The position numbers and the translations under genes were made by a program. Of a stretch of DNA of 54,944 nt, positions 34,325 through 45,171 are shown in pieces. The first letter of the stretch is position 1, and every line of letters begins with the position of its first letter. The stretch comes from Alcanivorax sp. S71-1-4 (GTDB lineage: Bacteria > Pseudomonadota > Gammaproteobacteria > Pseudomonadales > Alcanivoracaceae): assembly GCF_009846755.1 (NCBI RefSeq), contig NZ_AQOR01000027.1, positions 1 through 54,944 of the forward strand, in the 5' to 3' direction. The notes under the pieces were generated by a model that saw nothing but the letters and a program-made list of their open reading frames with translations, was not told the origin of the DNA and made no database searches.

Positions 34325-34354
34325 CTGTCACCCGTCGCCGTCCTCCCCTATGAT
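34325..34354 (+). promoter_or_regulatory. Candidate promoter of tex
   Basis: CTGTCA (34325-34330) and TATGAT (34349-34354) are 18 nt apart, about 65 nt before the tex start. Confidence 0.45.
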
Positions 34355-34421
34355 TCCGGCCATCATTCTCTGTATGCGCTGTTAAGCGCGCATGCCTTCA
34401 TTCATCACCTCAGCGAATCTC

Positions 34422-36815
34422 ATGTCCAGTACCCCGAATACCGCCATCCCCAGTATCGAACAGATCATCGCCAGCGAGCTTGGCGTCCAGTTACGCCAGG
34501 TCGCCTCGGCCGTCGCCCTGCTGGATGACGGCGCCACCGTGCCGTTTATTGCCCGCTACCGGAAGGAAGCGACCGACGGCCTGGACGACACCCAGTTGCG
34601 CAATCTGGAAGAGCGCCTGCGCTACCTGCGCGAGATGGCCGAACGCCGCGACGCGATCCTGAAAAGCATCCGGGAGCAGGAAAAACTGACGCCAGAGCTG
34701 GAAGCCGCGATCCTGGCCGCCGACACCAAGACGCGCCTGGAAGACCTCTACCTGCCGTACAAGCCCAAACGCCGCACCCGCGCCCAGATCGCCCGTGAAG
34801 CGGGCCTGGAGCCCCTGGCCGACGCGCTGCTGGGCGATCCGACGCTGGACCCGGAGACCGAAGCCGGCAACTACCTGAACAGCGAACACAAGATCGAGAC
34901 CGCCAAGGACGCGCTCGACGGCGCCAAGCAGATCCTGATGGAACGCTTCAGCGAGAACGCCGACCTGCTGACCCGTCTGCGTACCTGGCTGTGGGAACAG
35001 GCGGAGATCGTCTCCAGCGTGGTCGACGGCAAAGATAAAGACGGCATCAAATTCAGCGACTATTTCGCCCACCGCGAGAAACTGGCCGGCATTCCAAGCC
35101 ACCGTGCGCTGGCCCTGTTCCGTGGTCGCAACGAGGGCATCCTGCACGTCAGCATGGCGCTTCCGGAAGAACAGGAAGCGGCCCAGCCGCACCCGTGCGA
35201 AGCGATGGTGGCACAGACTATCGACTGGCAGCATCAGGGCCGCGCCGCCGACAACTGGCTGGGTGAGACGGTGCGCTGGACCTGGAAGATCAAGCTCAAC
35301 ACCCACCTGGAAACCGAACTGCTCGGCCGCGTGCGCGAACTGGCCGAGGAAGAAGCCATCCAGGTCTTCGCCCGCAACCTCAACAGCCTGTTGCTGGCCC
35401 CGCCCGCCGGCGCCCGCGCCACCATGGGTCTGGACCCGGGCCTGCGCACCGGGGTGAAGGTGGTGGTGGTCGATGAAACCGGGAAACTGCTGGAATACAC
35501 CACTGTGTTCCCGCACCAGCCGCGCAATCAATGGGACCAGTCCCTGGCCACGCTGGCCGGGCTGTGCGCCAAGCATCAGGTGAACCTGATCGCCATTGGC
35601 AACGGCACCGCCAGCCGCGAAACCGACAAACTGGCCGGCGAATTGGTGAAAAAGCTGGCCAATCTGAAGATGACCAAGATCATGGTCAGCGAAGCCGGTG
35701 CATCGGTGTATTCCGCCTCGGAACTGGCCGCACGGGAATTCCCCGATCTGGACGTGTCCTACCGTGGCGCCGTGTCCATCGCCCGCCGCCTGCAGGACCC
35801 GCTCGCCGAACTGGTGAAGATCGATCCGAAATCCATTGGCGTGGGCCAGTACCAGCACGACGTCAGCCAGGTGAAACTGGCACGCAGCCTGGACGCCGTG
35901 GTCGAGGACTGTGTGAACGCCGTCGGCGTGGACGTGAACACCGCGTCGGCCGCCCTGCTGGCCCGCATCTCCGGTCTGAACGCCACCATCGCCGGCAACA
36001 TCGTTACCTACCGCGAAAAGAACGGCGCCTTCCCCAACCGCGAGGCGCTGAAGCAGGTGCCGCGCCTGGGCGAGAAGACTTTCGAGCAGGCCGCCGGCTT
36101 CCTGCGCATCTCCACCGGCGAGCATCCGCTGGACGCATCCAGCGTGCACCCGGAAGCCTACAGCGTGGTCGAGCGCATTGCCGCAGCCCACCAGCGCGTC
36201 CTGAAAGACCTGATCGGCGATGTCGGCTTCCTGAAAAAACTGAAAGCCGCCGACTTCACCGATGACAAGTTCGGCGTGCACACCATCAGCGACATCCTCA
36301 CCGAGCTGGAAAAACCCGGCCGCGATCCGCGCCCCGAGTTCAAGGCGGCGGAATTCATGGAAGGCGTCGAGGACATCAAGGACCTCAAGCCAGGGATGAT
36401 CCTCGAAGGGGCCGTCACCAACGTGACCAACTTCGGAGCGTTCGTCGATATCGGCGTCCATCAGGACGGTCTGGTCCATGTGTCTGCGCTATCGGAGAAA
36501 TTCGTCAAGGATGCTCACGAGGTGGTCAGCCCCGGTGATATCGTCAAGGTCAAAGTGCTGGAGGTGGACCTCAATCGCCGCCGCATCAGCCTGACCATGC
36601 GCCTGGACGACCGCCACGACGAAGGCCAGCAGCGCCAGGCCGGCGCCGCCCCGGCGGGTGACGGCCGCCGCCAGCAGCCACGCGCCGGCAAAGGCGGCGG
36701 TGGCGGTCAGGCACAGCGCGGCGGCGGCAAGCCGGCCGCAGGCAGCAACGGCACCTTTGCCTCATTGTTTGCCAAGGCACAGCAGGAGCAGGATGCGAAA
36801 AAACGCAGGGGCTGA
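34422..36815 (+). CDS. tex: Tex-type RNA-binding transcription accessory protein
   Basis: This 797-residue protein is collinear with E. coli YhgF and Pseudomonas Tex. It has the N-terminal helical domain with [24 protein letters not shown], the YqgF nuclease-like fold ([20 protein letters not shown]), tandem helix-hairpin-helix motifs, and a C-terminal S1 domain ([31 protein letters not shown]). The tail after S1 is rich in Gly, Arg and Gln ([13 protein letters not shown]), probably disordered and RNA-binding. The ATG at 34422 (MSSTPNT) is chosen near the conserved N-terminus; an in-frame ATG at 34392 is possible and neither has a clear Shine-Dalgarno. Confidence 0.95.
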   Translation: MSSTPNTAIPSIEQIIASELGVQLRQVASAVALLDDGATVPFIARYRKEATDGLDDTQLRNLEERLRYLREMAERRDAILKSIREQEKLTPELEAAILAADTKTRLEDLYLPYKPKRRTRAQIAREAGLEPLADALLGDPTLDPETEAGNYLNSEHKIETAKDALDGAKQILMERFSENADLLTRLRTWLWEQAEIVSSVVDGKDKDGIKFSDYFAHREKLAGIPSHRALALFRGRNEGILHVSMALPEEQEAAQPHPCEAMVAQTIDWQHQGRAADNWLGETVRWTWKIKLNTHLETELLGRVRELAEEEAIQVFARNLNSLLLAPPAGARATMGLDPGLRTGVKVVVVDETGKLLEYTTVFPHQPRNQWDQSLATLAGLCAKHQVNLIAIGNGTASRETDKLAGELVKKLANLKMTKIMVSEAGASVYSASELAAREFPDLDVSYRGAVSIARRLQDPLAELVKIDPKSIGVGQYQHDVSQVKLARSLDAVVEDCVNAVGVDVNTASAALLARISGLNATIAGNIVTYREKNGAFPNREALKQVPRLGEKTFEQAAGFLRISTGEHPLDASSVHPEAYSVVERIAAAHQRVLKDLIGDVGFLKKLKAADFTDDKFGVHTISDILTELEKPGRDPRPEFKAAEFMEGVEDIKDLKPGMILEGAVTNVTNFGAFVDIGVHQDGLVHVSALSEKFVKDAHEVVSPGDIVKVKVLEVDLNRRRISLTMRLDDRHDEGQQRQAGAAPAGDGRRQQPRAGKGGGGGQAQRGGGKPAAGSNGTFASLFAKAQQEQDAKKRRG

Positions 36816-36839
36816 CCGTTTTCTCGGCTCCTGTCCGCA

Positions 36840-36864
36840 GCGGGCATGCCACAGGCATGCCCGC
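36840..36864 (+). promoter_or_regulatory. Perfect hairpin between tex and gshA
   Basis: GCGGGCATGCC-ACA-GGCATGCCCGC is an 11-bp perfect stem ending 26 nt before the gshA ATG. It has no T tract. It could be the tex terminator, an mRNA-stabilising element, or a leader structure affecting gshA translation. Confidence 0.55.
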
Positions 36865-36890
36865 CCAGACCAGATGATGGACGCTATCGG

Positions 36891-38456
36891 ATGACCGATC
36901 TGCTCACCACGCGCCTCACGGCGCTGAACGATGCTGATGCTGCCGGCACTCTGTCCGGCATGCGCCGGGGCATCGAAAAGGAAAGCCTGCGCATCACCCC
37001 CCGGGGGCAGCTCGCCCAGAGCCTGCATCCGGCCACCCTCGGCGCGGCCCTGACGCACCCGTATCTCACCACGGACTATTCCGAGGCACTGCTGGAGTTC
37101 ATCACCCCGGCCAGTGACCGGCTGACTGCACCGCTGGAATTCCTCGACCAGTTGCACCGTTACGTGTACCCGGAAATCGGCGACGAAATGCTCTGGGTCA
37201 ACTCCATGCCCTGCGCCATGGGCGAGGACAAGGACATCCCGCTGGCCGAGTACGGCAGCTCCAACGTCGGCCAGATGAAACACATCTACCGGCGCGGCCT
37301 GGGCTACCGGTATGGCCGGCGCATGCAGACCATTGCCGGCATCCACTACAACCTGTCGTTCCCGGAAAATTTCTGGCGCCTGTACCAGCAGGGCGAACAG
37401 GATACCCAGCCCCTGCAGACGTTCATCTCCGAACGCTACATGGACCTCACGCGCAACTTCCAGCGGTACTCCTGGCTGCTGATCTATCTGTTCGGCGCCT
37501 CGCCGGCGGTGTGCACGTCCTTTCTGGCCGGCCGCGAACATGCACTGACAGAAATGTTCCGCGGCACACTGGCACAGCCGTTTGCCACCTCATTGCGCAT
37601 GAGCGACCTGGGTTACCAGAACAATGCCCAGTCGAGCCTGCACATCAGCTATAACCACCTCGACGACTACGTGCGCACGCTGACCGACGCGATCAAGACC
37701 GAAGAGCCGGCCTATCGTGACATCGGCGTTCTGGTGGACGGCGAATATCGCCAGCTCAATACCAACATCCTGCAGATCGAAAACGAGTACTACTCCTCGA
37801 TCCGCCCCAAGCGCACTATCCACAAGGGTGAACGCCCGACCCAGGCGCTCGCGCGCCGGGGCGTCGAATACGTCGAAATCCGCGCGCTGGACCTGAACCC
37901 GTTTGAGCCACTGGGCATCAACCAGACACAGTTGCGCTTCCTTGACCTCTTCGCCACCTATTGCCTGCTGCGCGAATCCCCTCACCTGGAAGCGCGCGAC
38001 CTGCTGGCGAGCAAGAACAATATCCAGCAGGTGGTGTATCAGGGCCGCAATACCGGCATCCGGCTGTGCAACTGGGGCACCCGTGTCACGCTCCACGAGT
38101 GGGCCAGCAAGAAGCTCGACCAGATGCGCCCGATCGCCGAGCTGTTCGACCGCACCCACGGCGGGCACCGCTACGCCGAGGCACTGGCCGCCCAGCAGGA
38201 AAAAGTCGACCACCCGGCACTCACCCCGTCCGCCCGCGTGATGGAGACACTGTCCGGGCGCGGCCAGAGTTTCTTCGAGTTCGCTATGGAGCAGGCCCAG
38301 ACGCACCGGGATCATTTCCTGGCGCGCCCCCTGGACGACGCCACCCGGGAGCGCTTTGCCCGGCTGGCACAGAGCAGCCTGCAGGAACAACGTGACGCCG
38401 AGGCCGCTCCGGAAAAGCCGTTCGCCGACTACCTCGCCGATTATTTCCGCGACTGA
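36891..38456 (+). CDS. gshA: Glutamate-cysteine ligase (type I)
   Basis: This enzyme catalyses the first, rate-limiting step of glutathione synthesis, ATP-dependent ligation of glutamate and cysteine. The 521-residue protein matches the proteobacterial GshA family throughout: MRRGIEKESLRITPRGQLAQ, ALLEFITP, WVNSMPCAM, QTIAGIHYNLSFPE, YSSIRPKR and VEYVEIRALDLNPFEPLGI. The ATG at 36891 follows the hairpin at 36840-36864; the upstream in-frame start would read through that hairpin. It supplies glutathione that the GST-like DsbA-fold and MAPEG proteins at 12.7-14.4 kb could use. Confidence 0.95.
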   Translation: MTDLLTTRLTALNDADAAGTLSGMRRGIEKESLRITPRGQLAQSLHPATLGAALTHPYLTTDYSEALLEFITPASDRLTAPLEFLDQLHRYVYPEIGDEMLWVNSMPCAMGEDKDIPLAEYGSSNVGQMKHIYRRGLGYRYGRRMQTIAGIHYNLSFPENFWRLYQQGEQDTQPLQTFISERYMDLTRNFQRYSWLLIYLFGASPAVCTSFLAGREHALTEMFRGTLAQPFATSLRMSDLGYQNNAQSSLHISYNHLDDYVRTLTDAIKTEEPAYRDIGVLVDGEYRQLNTNILQIENEYYSSIRPKRTIHKGERPTQALARRGVEYVEIRALDLNPFEPLGINQTQLRFLDLFATYCLLRESPHLEARDLLASKNNIQQVVYQGRNTGIRLCNWGTRVTLHEWASKKLDQMRPIAELFDRTHGGHRYAEALAAQQEKVDHPALTPSARVMETLSGRGQSFFEFAMEQAQTHRDHFLARPLDDATRERFARLAQSSLQEQRDAEAAPEKPFADYLADYFRD

Positions 38457-38629
38457 GCCCTGCCGCCTCACGCACCACCCGGCAGCCGTGTGACGCCATC
38501 CGGCGGCACACCGCACCGGGTGTGGCGCAGCGCACACTCCCGTGCCAGAATCTGTGCCAGCCTTGTCAGGATGATCAGGCCGTGATGCCGGCGCACCTTA
38601 CGCCGGCCACCATCGCACGGAGATGCGGA

Positions 38630-38821
38630 ATGCGAGACACACCCGATACCCGGGATGCCTGCAAGAAAGCCTACGACCGTGGCTGCATGTGGGGCATGAG
38701 CGGTCGTGACGACAGCCAGTGCCCATACCAGGAAGATATCCTCATGGACTGGTGGCATGCCGGCTGGCGCGAAGGCTACGAGGCCTTTCTGAAACGGCAT
38801 CCGGAACAGCAGACCGGCTGA
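38630..38821 (+). CDS. Ribosome modulation factor-like protein
   Basis: This 63-residue basic protein has the Rmf pattern: a helix with KKAYDRGCMWGMSGRDDSQCPYQ, then WWHAGWREGYEAF. E. coli Rmf has the equivalent RGYQAGIAGRSKEMCPYQ and WLGGWREA segments. Rmf drives formation of inactive 100S ribosome dimers in stationary phase. The ATG at 38630 has GGAG about 8 nt upstream; a longer frame from 38522 lacks support. It has three Cys and an acidic N-terminus unlike E. coli Rmf, so I would call it a family member rather than a certain orthologue. Confidence 0.8.
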   Translation: MRDTPDTRDACKKAYDRGCMWGMSGRDDSQCPYQEDILMDWWHAGWREGYEAFLKRHPEQQTG

Positions 38822-39119
38822 ACCACTGCCGCCGTCGCGCCGGGGTTGCATGCCTGCATGCGACACGGTACACCTTCCCCTTCTGTTTTTTTGCTCGCCC
38901 GGCGAAGCGTTGCCATCGGCTTGATATCGCGACCTCAGCGGTGCGCCGCGCGCGTCGCGTTTCCGGCACCGCCGGTACCGCACTGCGGAACCAGAGCACC
39001 CCGCACGGGTCCATGAGCAGAGCCGGTCAGCATCGGCAGGGTTTACACCAAGGGGGAAACGCAGCGCCAGCACGGGCAGCCATTTCCAGACCAGAACCGT
39101 CAGCGAAACGGACCACCGC
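38822..39119. other. rmf-dsbB intergenic region
   Basis: About 300 nt without a credible gene. It contains a near-perfect hairpin at the GTTGCATG/CATGCGAC stretch (about 38845-38864) that could end the rmf transcript. No convincing promoter was found for dsbB. Confidence 0.4.
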
Positions 39120-39629
39120 ATGTCTCAGATCATTTCACGCCTGCTGTCACCGCGCGGCATCAACCTGCTCGGCTTTCTTGCCTGTGTGGTGGCCATGGCC
39201 GCCGCACTGTACCTGCAACACGCCGAAGACCTTGCCCCCTGCCCACTGTGTGTGTTCCAGCGCATCGGCGTGATCGGCGCCGGGATATTTTTCCTGCTCG
39301 CCGCACTGCACAACCCCGGCGCCACCGGGCAGCGGGTGTACAACGTGCTGGCCGCCCTGTCAGCCATCGGCGGCGCCATCGTCGCCGGCCGCCATATCTG
39401 GCTGCAGAACCTGCCGGCCGACGAAGTGCCTGCCTGCGGCCCCGGCCTGGACTACATGATCGACGTGTTCCCGATGCAGGAAATGCTGCGCATGGTGTTC
39501 AGCGGCTCGGGCGAGTGCGCCGAGATCGACTGGACCTTCCTCGGCATTACCATCCCGCAGCTGGCACTGATCACCTTCGCCGGGTTGCTGGTGCTGGCCC
39601 TGTTCCAGATCTTCCGCCGCTACCGTTAA
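39120..39629 (+). CDS. dsbB: Disulfide bond formation protein B
   Basis: This 169-residue, four-helix inner-membrane protein re-oxidises periplasmic DsbA and passes electrons to quinone. Both functional cysteine pairs are present: C41-P-L-C44 in the first periplasmic loop and C106/C133 in the second. QRIG after CPLCVF contains the conserved quinone-site Arg. It stands next to algQ, as the DsbB-like gene does in Pseudomonas. No dsbA partner is in the window; the DsbA-fold protein at 12.7 kb lacks CxxC and is not a candidate. Confidence 0.93.
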   Translation: MSQIISRLLSPRGINLLGFLACVVAMAAALYLQHAEDLAPCPLCVFQRIGVIGAGIFFLLAALHNPGATGQRVYNVLAALSAIGGAIVAGRHIWLQNLPADEVPACGPGLDYMIDVFPMQEMLRMVFSGSGECAEIDWTFLGITIPQLALITFAGLLVLALFQIFRRYR

Positions 39630-39636
39630 AGCACCG

Positions 39637-39675
39637 TCACCCGCAACGCCGCGCCAGCGCTGGCTTTGCGGGTGA
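39637..39675 (+). terminator. Hairpin after dsbB
   Basis: TCACCCGCAA (39637-39646) pairs with TTGCGGGTGA (39666-39675), enclosing a palindromic GCCAGCGCTGGC inner stem, 7 nt after the dsbB stop. No T tract. Confidence 0.55.
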
Positions 39676-39837
39676 GGGGGATAACAGCCCGCCTGCTTAT
39701 GAAAAATTGGTCTGGTTGTAACCGCCTGAGCCATCAGCCGTTTCGGCAAATCACCCCTGCGGCCAATTGCCCTGCCACAAGCGCCTGATCTAGCCTCGAA
39801 TCCCCTGACACAGACAACCGCCCACGGAGGGACGACC

Positions 39838-40341
39838 ATGGCACGGCCATCCCCTGCGACCCCCCCCCTGCCCCAGTGGCAGCGCACCGAAACCCTGGTG
39901 CAGACCTGGCTCAAGGAACGCCAGCAATTGCTGGCACTGCTGTGTGCCCTGCCGGACATGAACGATGCCAACATCGAGAATAACCCGGCCCTGCACGCGC
40001 ACATCCAGAGCCTGTGCCAGACGTTGATGGACTACATCAGCGCCGGCTATTTCGAGATCTACCGTGAACTGGCAGTCGAGGCGCGCAGCCTGAAACGGGA
40101 CAACCCCGGCTGGCTGCGGGAGATGCTGCAACGGCTGGAAGATTCCACCGACGCCGCGCTGGCCTTCAATGAGCACGTTGACCAGGCCACACGGCGGCAA
40201 TGCACGCTGACGGCGCTACCGGAAAAACTGGCCAGCCTGCTGGAAAAACTGGAAGAGCGATTTGTGCTGGAAGATCAGTTGATCATCAGCTTTCACTTGC
40301 AGGGCAATGAGGCAAGCGGCTGCCCCCCCGTCACGCATTGA
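39838..40341 (+). CDS. algQ: Rsd/AlgQ anti-sigma-70 family regulator
   Basis: This 167-residue, all-helical protein matches Rsd_AlgQ (PF04353). The N-terminal WLKERQQLLALLCAL, the central DYISAGYFEIYREL and the C-terminal LEERFVLEDQLI are the family segments. Rsd sequesters the housekeeping sigma factor; AlgQ in Pseudomonas affects alginate and other stationary-phase outputs. Its place between a dsbB-type gene and the FKBP gene follows the Pseudomonas order, but no AlgP-like histone protein is present between them; a palindromic repeat is there instead. Confidence 0.9.
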   Translation: MARPSPATPPLPQWQRTETLVQTWLKERQQLLALLCALPDMNDANIENNPALHAHIQSLCQTLMDYISAGYFEIYRELAVEARSLKRDNPGWLREMLQRLEDSTDAALAFNEHVDQATRRQCTLTALPEKLASLLEKLEERFVLEDQLIISFHLQGNEASGCPPVTH

Positions 40342-40361
40342 TACAACCCACCAATGTTGCC

Positions 40362-40528
40362 GTAGGGTGGGTAGAGCGAATGCGAAACCCACCGTGTCCA
40401 TGCAGCACACTGCTCGCACCAAACCATCGAAACTACCTACCTCCGAGGCAGGGTAGTTTCGATAGTTTTGTGGGAGTGATTAACGGGCATGGACCCGGTG
40501 GGTTTCGCATTCGCTCTACCCACCCTAC
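40362..40528. repeat. Palindromic repeat with GTAGGGTGGG termini, copy 1
   Basis: The 32-nt arms at 40362-40393 and 40497-40528 are perfect inverted copies. A second, imperfect nested palindrome lies within (GTCCATGC...ATCGAAACTACC against GGGTAGTTTCGAT...GCATGGAC), so the whole 167 nt can fold as one long stem. It lies between convergent algQ and the FKBP gene. The element at 44935-45164 is a close relative. Confidence 0.9.
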
Positions 40529-40557
40529 CTGGCAATATCTGGTGGCGTCGCCGTTCC

Positions 40558-40591
40558 AAAAAAAAGGCGCCAATTGCCCGGCGCCTTTTTT
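40558..40591. terminator. Bidirectional intrinsic terminator of the FKBP gene
   Basis: Eight A, GGCGCC, an 8-nt loop, GGCGCC and six T. Read on the minus strand it follows the FKBP stop by 20 nt with a T8 tail. It can also stop plus-strand transcripts from algQ. Confidence 0.88.
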
Positions 40592-40610
40592 CGTGCTCAA
40601 CCCGGCAGAC

Positions 40611-41318
40611 TTAATTGCCCGGCTTCACTTCCAGCAGTTCCACCTCGAACACCAGGGTGGAGTTCGGGCCAATCTTCTGGCCTGCGCCCTGCTCACCGTA
40701 GGCCAGCTCGGGCGGGATCACGATGCGCCACTTGTCGCCCACGTTCATCAGTTGCAGCGCTTCCTGCCAGCCCTGGATGACCTGGCCCAGCGGGAAACTG
40801 GCCGGCTCGCCACGGTCCACAGAACTGTCGAATACGGTACCGTCTACCAGGGTGCCATGATAGTGCGCCACGACCACGTCATTGAGCGTCGGTTTCTGAT
40901 CGCTCTCGCCTTCGGTGAGCACTTCGTATTGCAGGCCGCTGTCGAGGGTGGTCACACCTTCTTTGGCGCCATTTTCCTCGCGGAATGCCTTGCCGGTTTC
41001 AGCATTGTCGCTGGCCGCTTTCTCGCGTTGTGCTTCGCGCTCGGCGATCTTCTGCTGCTGATAGTCGGCAATGGCCTGATCCATCTGCTCGGATTCCAGC
41101 GGCAGGCCTTCTTTCTCGCCCAGCGCACCGGCGCGCAGGCCGGCCAGGAATACGTCTACATCCAGATCATCGGTGTTGCCGTACATCTGCTCACCGGTCC
41201 GGTAACCGATGGCATAGGATGCCTTCTGCACATCAGACTCGACCTTGACGTCACCGCCCTTTTCCTGGCCACAGGCCGCCAGTGCTGACACAGCAAGCAC
41301 CAATGCTAACTTTTTCAT
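40611..41318 (-). CDS. FKBP-type peptidyl-prolyl isomerase lipoprotein (Mip/FkpA-like)
   Basis: This 235-residue protein has a lipoprotein signal (MKKLALVLAVSALAAC, Cys16), an N-terminal helical dimerisation region (about 25-115; ASYAIGYRTGEQM then a charged coiled coil), and a C-terminal FKBP domain (about 125-233; VVVAHYHGTLVDGTVFDSS, VIQGWQEALQLMNVGDKWRIVIPPELAYGE). This is the Mip/FkpA architecture of periplasmic folding helpers. Two adjacent ATGs (41321 and 41318) follow GGAGG; the second has the better spacing. Synteny with algQ and yheS matches Pseudomonas. Confidence 0.93.
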   Translation of the reverse strand: MKKLALVLAVSALAACGQEKGGDVKVESDVQKASYAIGYRTGEQMYGNTDDLDVDVFLAGLRAGALGEKEGLPLESEQMDQAIADYQQQKIAEREAQREKAASDNAETGKAFREENGAKEGVTTLDSGLQYEVLTEGESDQKPTLNDVVVAHYHGTLVDGTVFDSSVDRGEPASFPLGQVIQGWQEALQLMNVGDKWRIVIPPELAYGEQGAGQKIGPNSTLVFEVELLEVKPGN

Positions 41319-41670
41319 CATGCCTCCAGATTGCATTCAATTTGTTGTCGCGCCGCCCCCGAAAACGGAGCTTCCCACGTCGGTTGATATCGCAGGCCCA
41401 TCCGCAGCGTCGATACCGCGCCAGCGCCACAGTGTGCGGGCGGCTCGCGCCCGCTGCAACCGGGATTGACACAGCCCGGCAGGGTCATCACTGCGCGGAC
41501 TGGCGCTCGGGCCCCAACCCGATTGCCGGAGCATACGGCCCTGACACCGGCCTGTCATCACACCGGCGCACAGTGCCGGCGGCTCGACGCAGGGCTTGCG
41601 GTGTGACAACAGCCCTGCGATATAGTGCAATAACACTTCATAACAAAACCTTGGGGGCGGCGGAGGGGTC
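41319..41670. other. FKBP-parA divergent intergenic region
   Basis: This 352-nt gap has no credible gene. It contains a 7-bp hairpin GCGGGCG/CGCCCGC (41436-41454) and a weak candidate parA promoter, TTGCGG (41596-41601) and TATAGT (41621-41626) with a long 19-nt spacer. GGAGG precedes the parA ATG. Confidence 0.4.
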
Positions 41671-42426
41671 ATGCGACGCGCAGCCGACGTACGCGAGACG
41701 ACTTCATCAGCCCGCGCCATTGGCGGTGGCGGGCCGCCGCGCTTTGTCGTGCTGGTGGCCAACGCCAAGGGAGGGTGTGGCAAGACCACGCTCGCCACCA
41801 ATCTGGCCAGCTACCTGGCGGCACAAGGACAGACTGTGTCGCTGCTGGATCTGGACCCGCTGCAATCCTCGGCAAGCTGGGTGCGCCGGCGCGAACAGCT
41901 CGGGCGTCATGATATCCACGGCCTGAGCCTGAAACTGGACGCCTACACCACCTATGGCCGGCTCACGGAAGTCGTCAATCAGGCCCATGGCTATCTGATC
42001 ATCGACTCTCCCGGCGGGCTCGACGGCCCCTTGCTGGACCATGTGCTGCGCGTCGCCCAGGTGGTGCTGGTCCCGGTCCTGCCCAGTCCGATCGACATTC
42101 GCGCTGCCACCCGTTTCCTGCAAGCGGTGATGCTGTCGCCCTGTTATCGCCGCCGGCCACGACGGCTGGCCGTGGTCGCCAACCGCACGCGCGCGCGCAC
42201 CAAAATGTACGAGCAACTGCGCCAGTTCCTGACCAGCCTGAAAATTCCCTATCTGGCGACCCTGCGCGACACGCAGCTGTACACGCAGGCCGCCGGCGAA
42301 GGCGGCGGCATCATCGACATGCCCGTGCAGCGCGCGGCAGAGGATATCCAGCATTGGCGCCGTATCGCCGAATGGCTCGAAGTGCAGCGCCACCTGCTGC
42401 GCGCCCTACCCGGTTTTCACGGCTGA
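41671..42426 (+). CDS. Orphan ParA/MinD-family ATPase
   Basis: This 251-residue P-loop ATPase has the deviant Walker A ANAKGGCGKTTLATNLA (residues 30-46) with both signature lysines, the A' motif LLDLDPLQSSASW (near 60) and Walker B YLIIDSPGG (near 110). Such ATPases position plasmids, chromosomes or protein complexes by dynamic binding to DNA or membrane. There is no ParB, parS-like repeat or other partitioned cargo nearby, and the start lacks an HTH extension, so it is not a plasmid-type ParA. Its last 10 nt overlap the convergent DUF2390 gene. Confidence 0.85.
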   Translation: MRRAADVRETTSSARAIGGGGPPRFVVLVANAKGGCGKTTLATNLASYLAAQGQTVSLLDLDPLQSSASWVRRREQLGRHDIHGLSLKLDAYTTYGRLTEVVNQAHGYLIIDSPGGLDGPLLDHVLRVAQVVLVPVLPSPIDIRAATRFLQAVMLSPCYRRRPRRLAVVANRTRARTKMYEQLRQFLTSLKIPYLATLRDTQLYTQAAGEGGGIIDMPVQRAAEDIQHWRRIAEWLEVQRHLLRALPGFHG

Positions 42427-42887
42427 GCCGCCCCCTGCAACGCCTCCGCTGCACGGGTCAGATTCTCGCAACCGGCCATCTCCGGCATCACCAGCAGCAA
42501 CCAGCCGTGCGCCGGCAGCGGTTGCGCGGCACGCGGCAACGGGCGCGCCGCCACCTGGGTTTCCAGCGCGCTGACCAGTAAACGCTCCGCTTCCAGTTCG
42601 GCCTCCTGCAAGGCTCGTTTCCAGTCGGCCCAGTCCGGGCGCGTGCCGGCCTGGCGGCGCAACCGCCGCAGCGGCGCGATGCGCTCACGCTCCCATTCCT
42701 CGGCGATATCGCGCAGTGCGGCAGCGAGCGCCGCATCCGGCGCCACGCCCCGGTTCGCCAGCCATAACGCGGCCAGCAGCAGGCACACGGGCAGGCCGTG
42801 CTGGTCCTGCAACAACAACGCAGCATGCTCCACGCCGGGCCGCTTCCATAATGTCAGTGCGTATTGCCAGAGCGACGGTTCCGTCAT
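42417..42887 (-). CDS. TIGR02444/DUF2390 family protein
   Basis: This 156-residue helical protein begins with LWQYALTLWKRPGVEHAALLLQDQHGLPVCLLLAALWL, the family N-terminus (PF09523). Function unknown. Family members are commonly found beside the ABC-F gene yheS, as here, where the two genes are divergent. GGAGG precedes the ATG. Confidence 0.85.
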   Translation of the reverse strand: MTEPSLWQYALTLWKRPGVEHAALLLQDQHGLPVCLLLAALWLANRGVAPDAALAAALRDIAEEWERERIAPLRRLRRQAGTRPDWADWKRALQEAELEAERLLVSALETQVAARPLPRAAQPLPAHGWLLLVMPEMAGCENLTRAAEALQGAAQP

Positions 42888-42931
42888 TCACCTTTCCTCC
42901 CCTGCCCGTCGGCATCATGCCACGGCCCGCA

Positions 42932-42960
42932 TTGCTGACGACACCCGGCCTGTCTACACT
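42932..42960 (+). promoter_or_regulatory. Sigma-70 promoter of yheS
   Basis: TTGCTG (42932-42937), a 17-nt spacer and TACACT (42955-42960) place the start site about 24 nt before the yheS ATG. Confidence 0.6.
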
Positions 42961-42990
42961 GCAACCCCTTTTCGACAAACCCCTGCTGCC

Positions 42991-44895
<1,905 letters not shown>

Positions 44896-44934
44896 GGAGA
44901 GACCACCAGCCAAGCTAAAAAAACAGGCGAGACG

Positions 44935-45164
44935 GTAGGGTGGGTAGAGCCAAAGGCGAAACCCCCCGGGTCCATGCACCACACTGCTCCCACAAAACCA
45001 GCGAAACTGCCCACTACCCACTGCCACCACCCACTGCCCAAACCAAGCGAAACTGGCCACTATCCAGGCAGGCAGGCAGGCAGGCAGGTAGTTTCGATGG
45101 TTTTGTGGGAGTGGATAATGGGCATGGACACGGTGGGTTTCGCCTTTGGCTCTACCCACCCTAC
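44935..45164. repeat. Palindromic repeat with GTAGGGTGGG termini, copy 2
   Basis: This 230-nt element between yheS and the 3' end of elbB has outer arms starting GTAGGGTGGGTAGAGC at 44935 and ending in the reverse complement at 45164. Inner arms (GTCCATGC...CCCACAAAACCA...GAAACT against GTTTCGATGGTTTTGTGGGAG...GCATGGAC) match those of the 40362 element. It also holds two copies of a GCGAAACTG-CCACTA segment and six CAGG units at 45065-45088. It is a longer variant of the same family. Confidence 0.88.
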
Positions 45165-45171
45165 GCAGAAT

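Noticed and set aside
34491-36479. A 662-codon open frame on the minus strand opposite tex
   Set aside because: It is antisense to the conserved tex gene and has repetitive composition typical of complement-strand shadows; no family is recognisable.
40338-41288. A 316-codon plus-strand frame across the palindromic repeat and FKBP gene
   Set aside because: It is antisense to the FKBP lipoprotein and reads through a terminator and repeat; no recognisable protein.
45065-45088. CAGG tandem units as a CRISPR-like array
   Set aside because: The unit is 4 nt with no spacers; it is a simple microsatellite inside a palindromic element.
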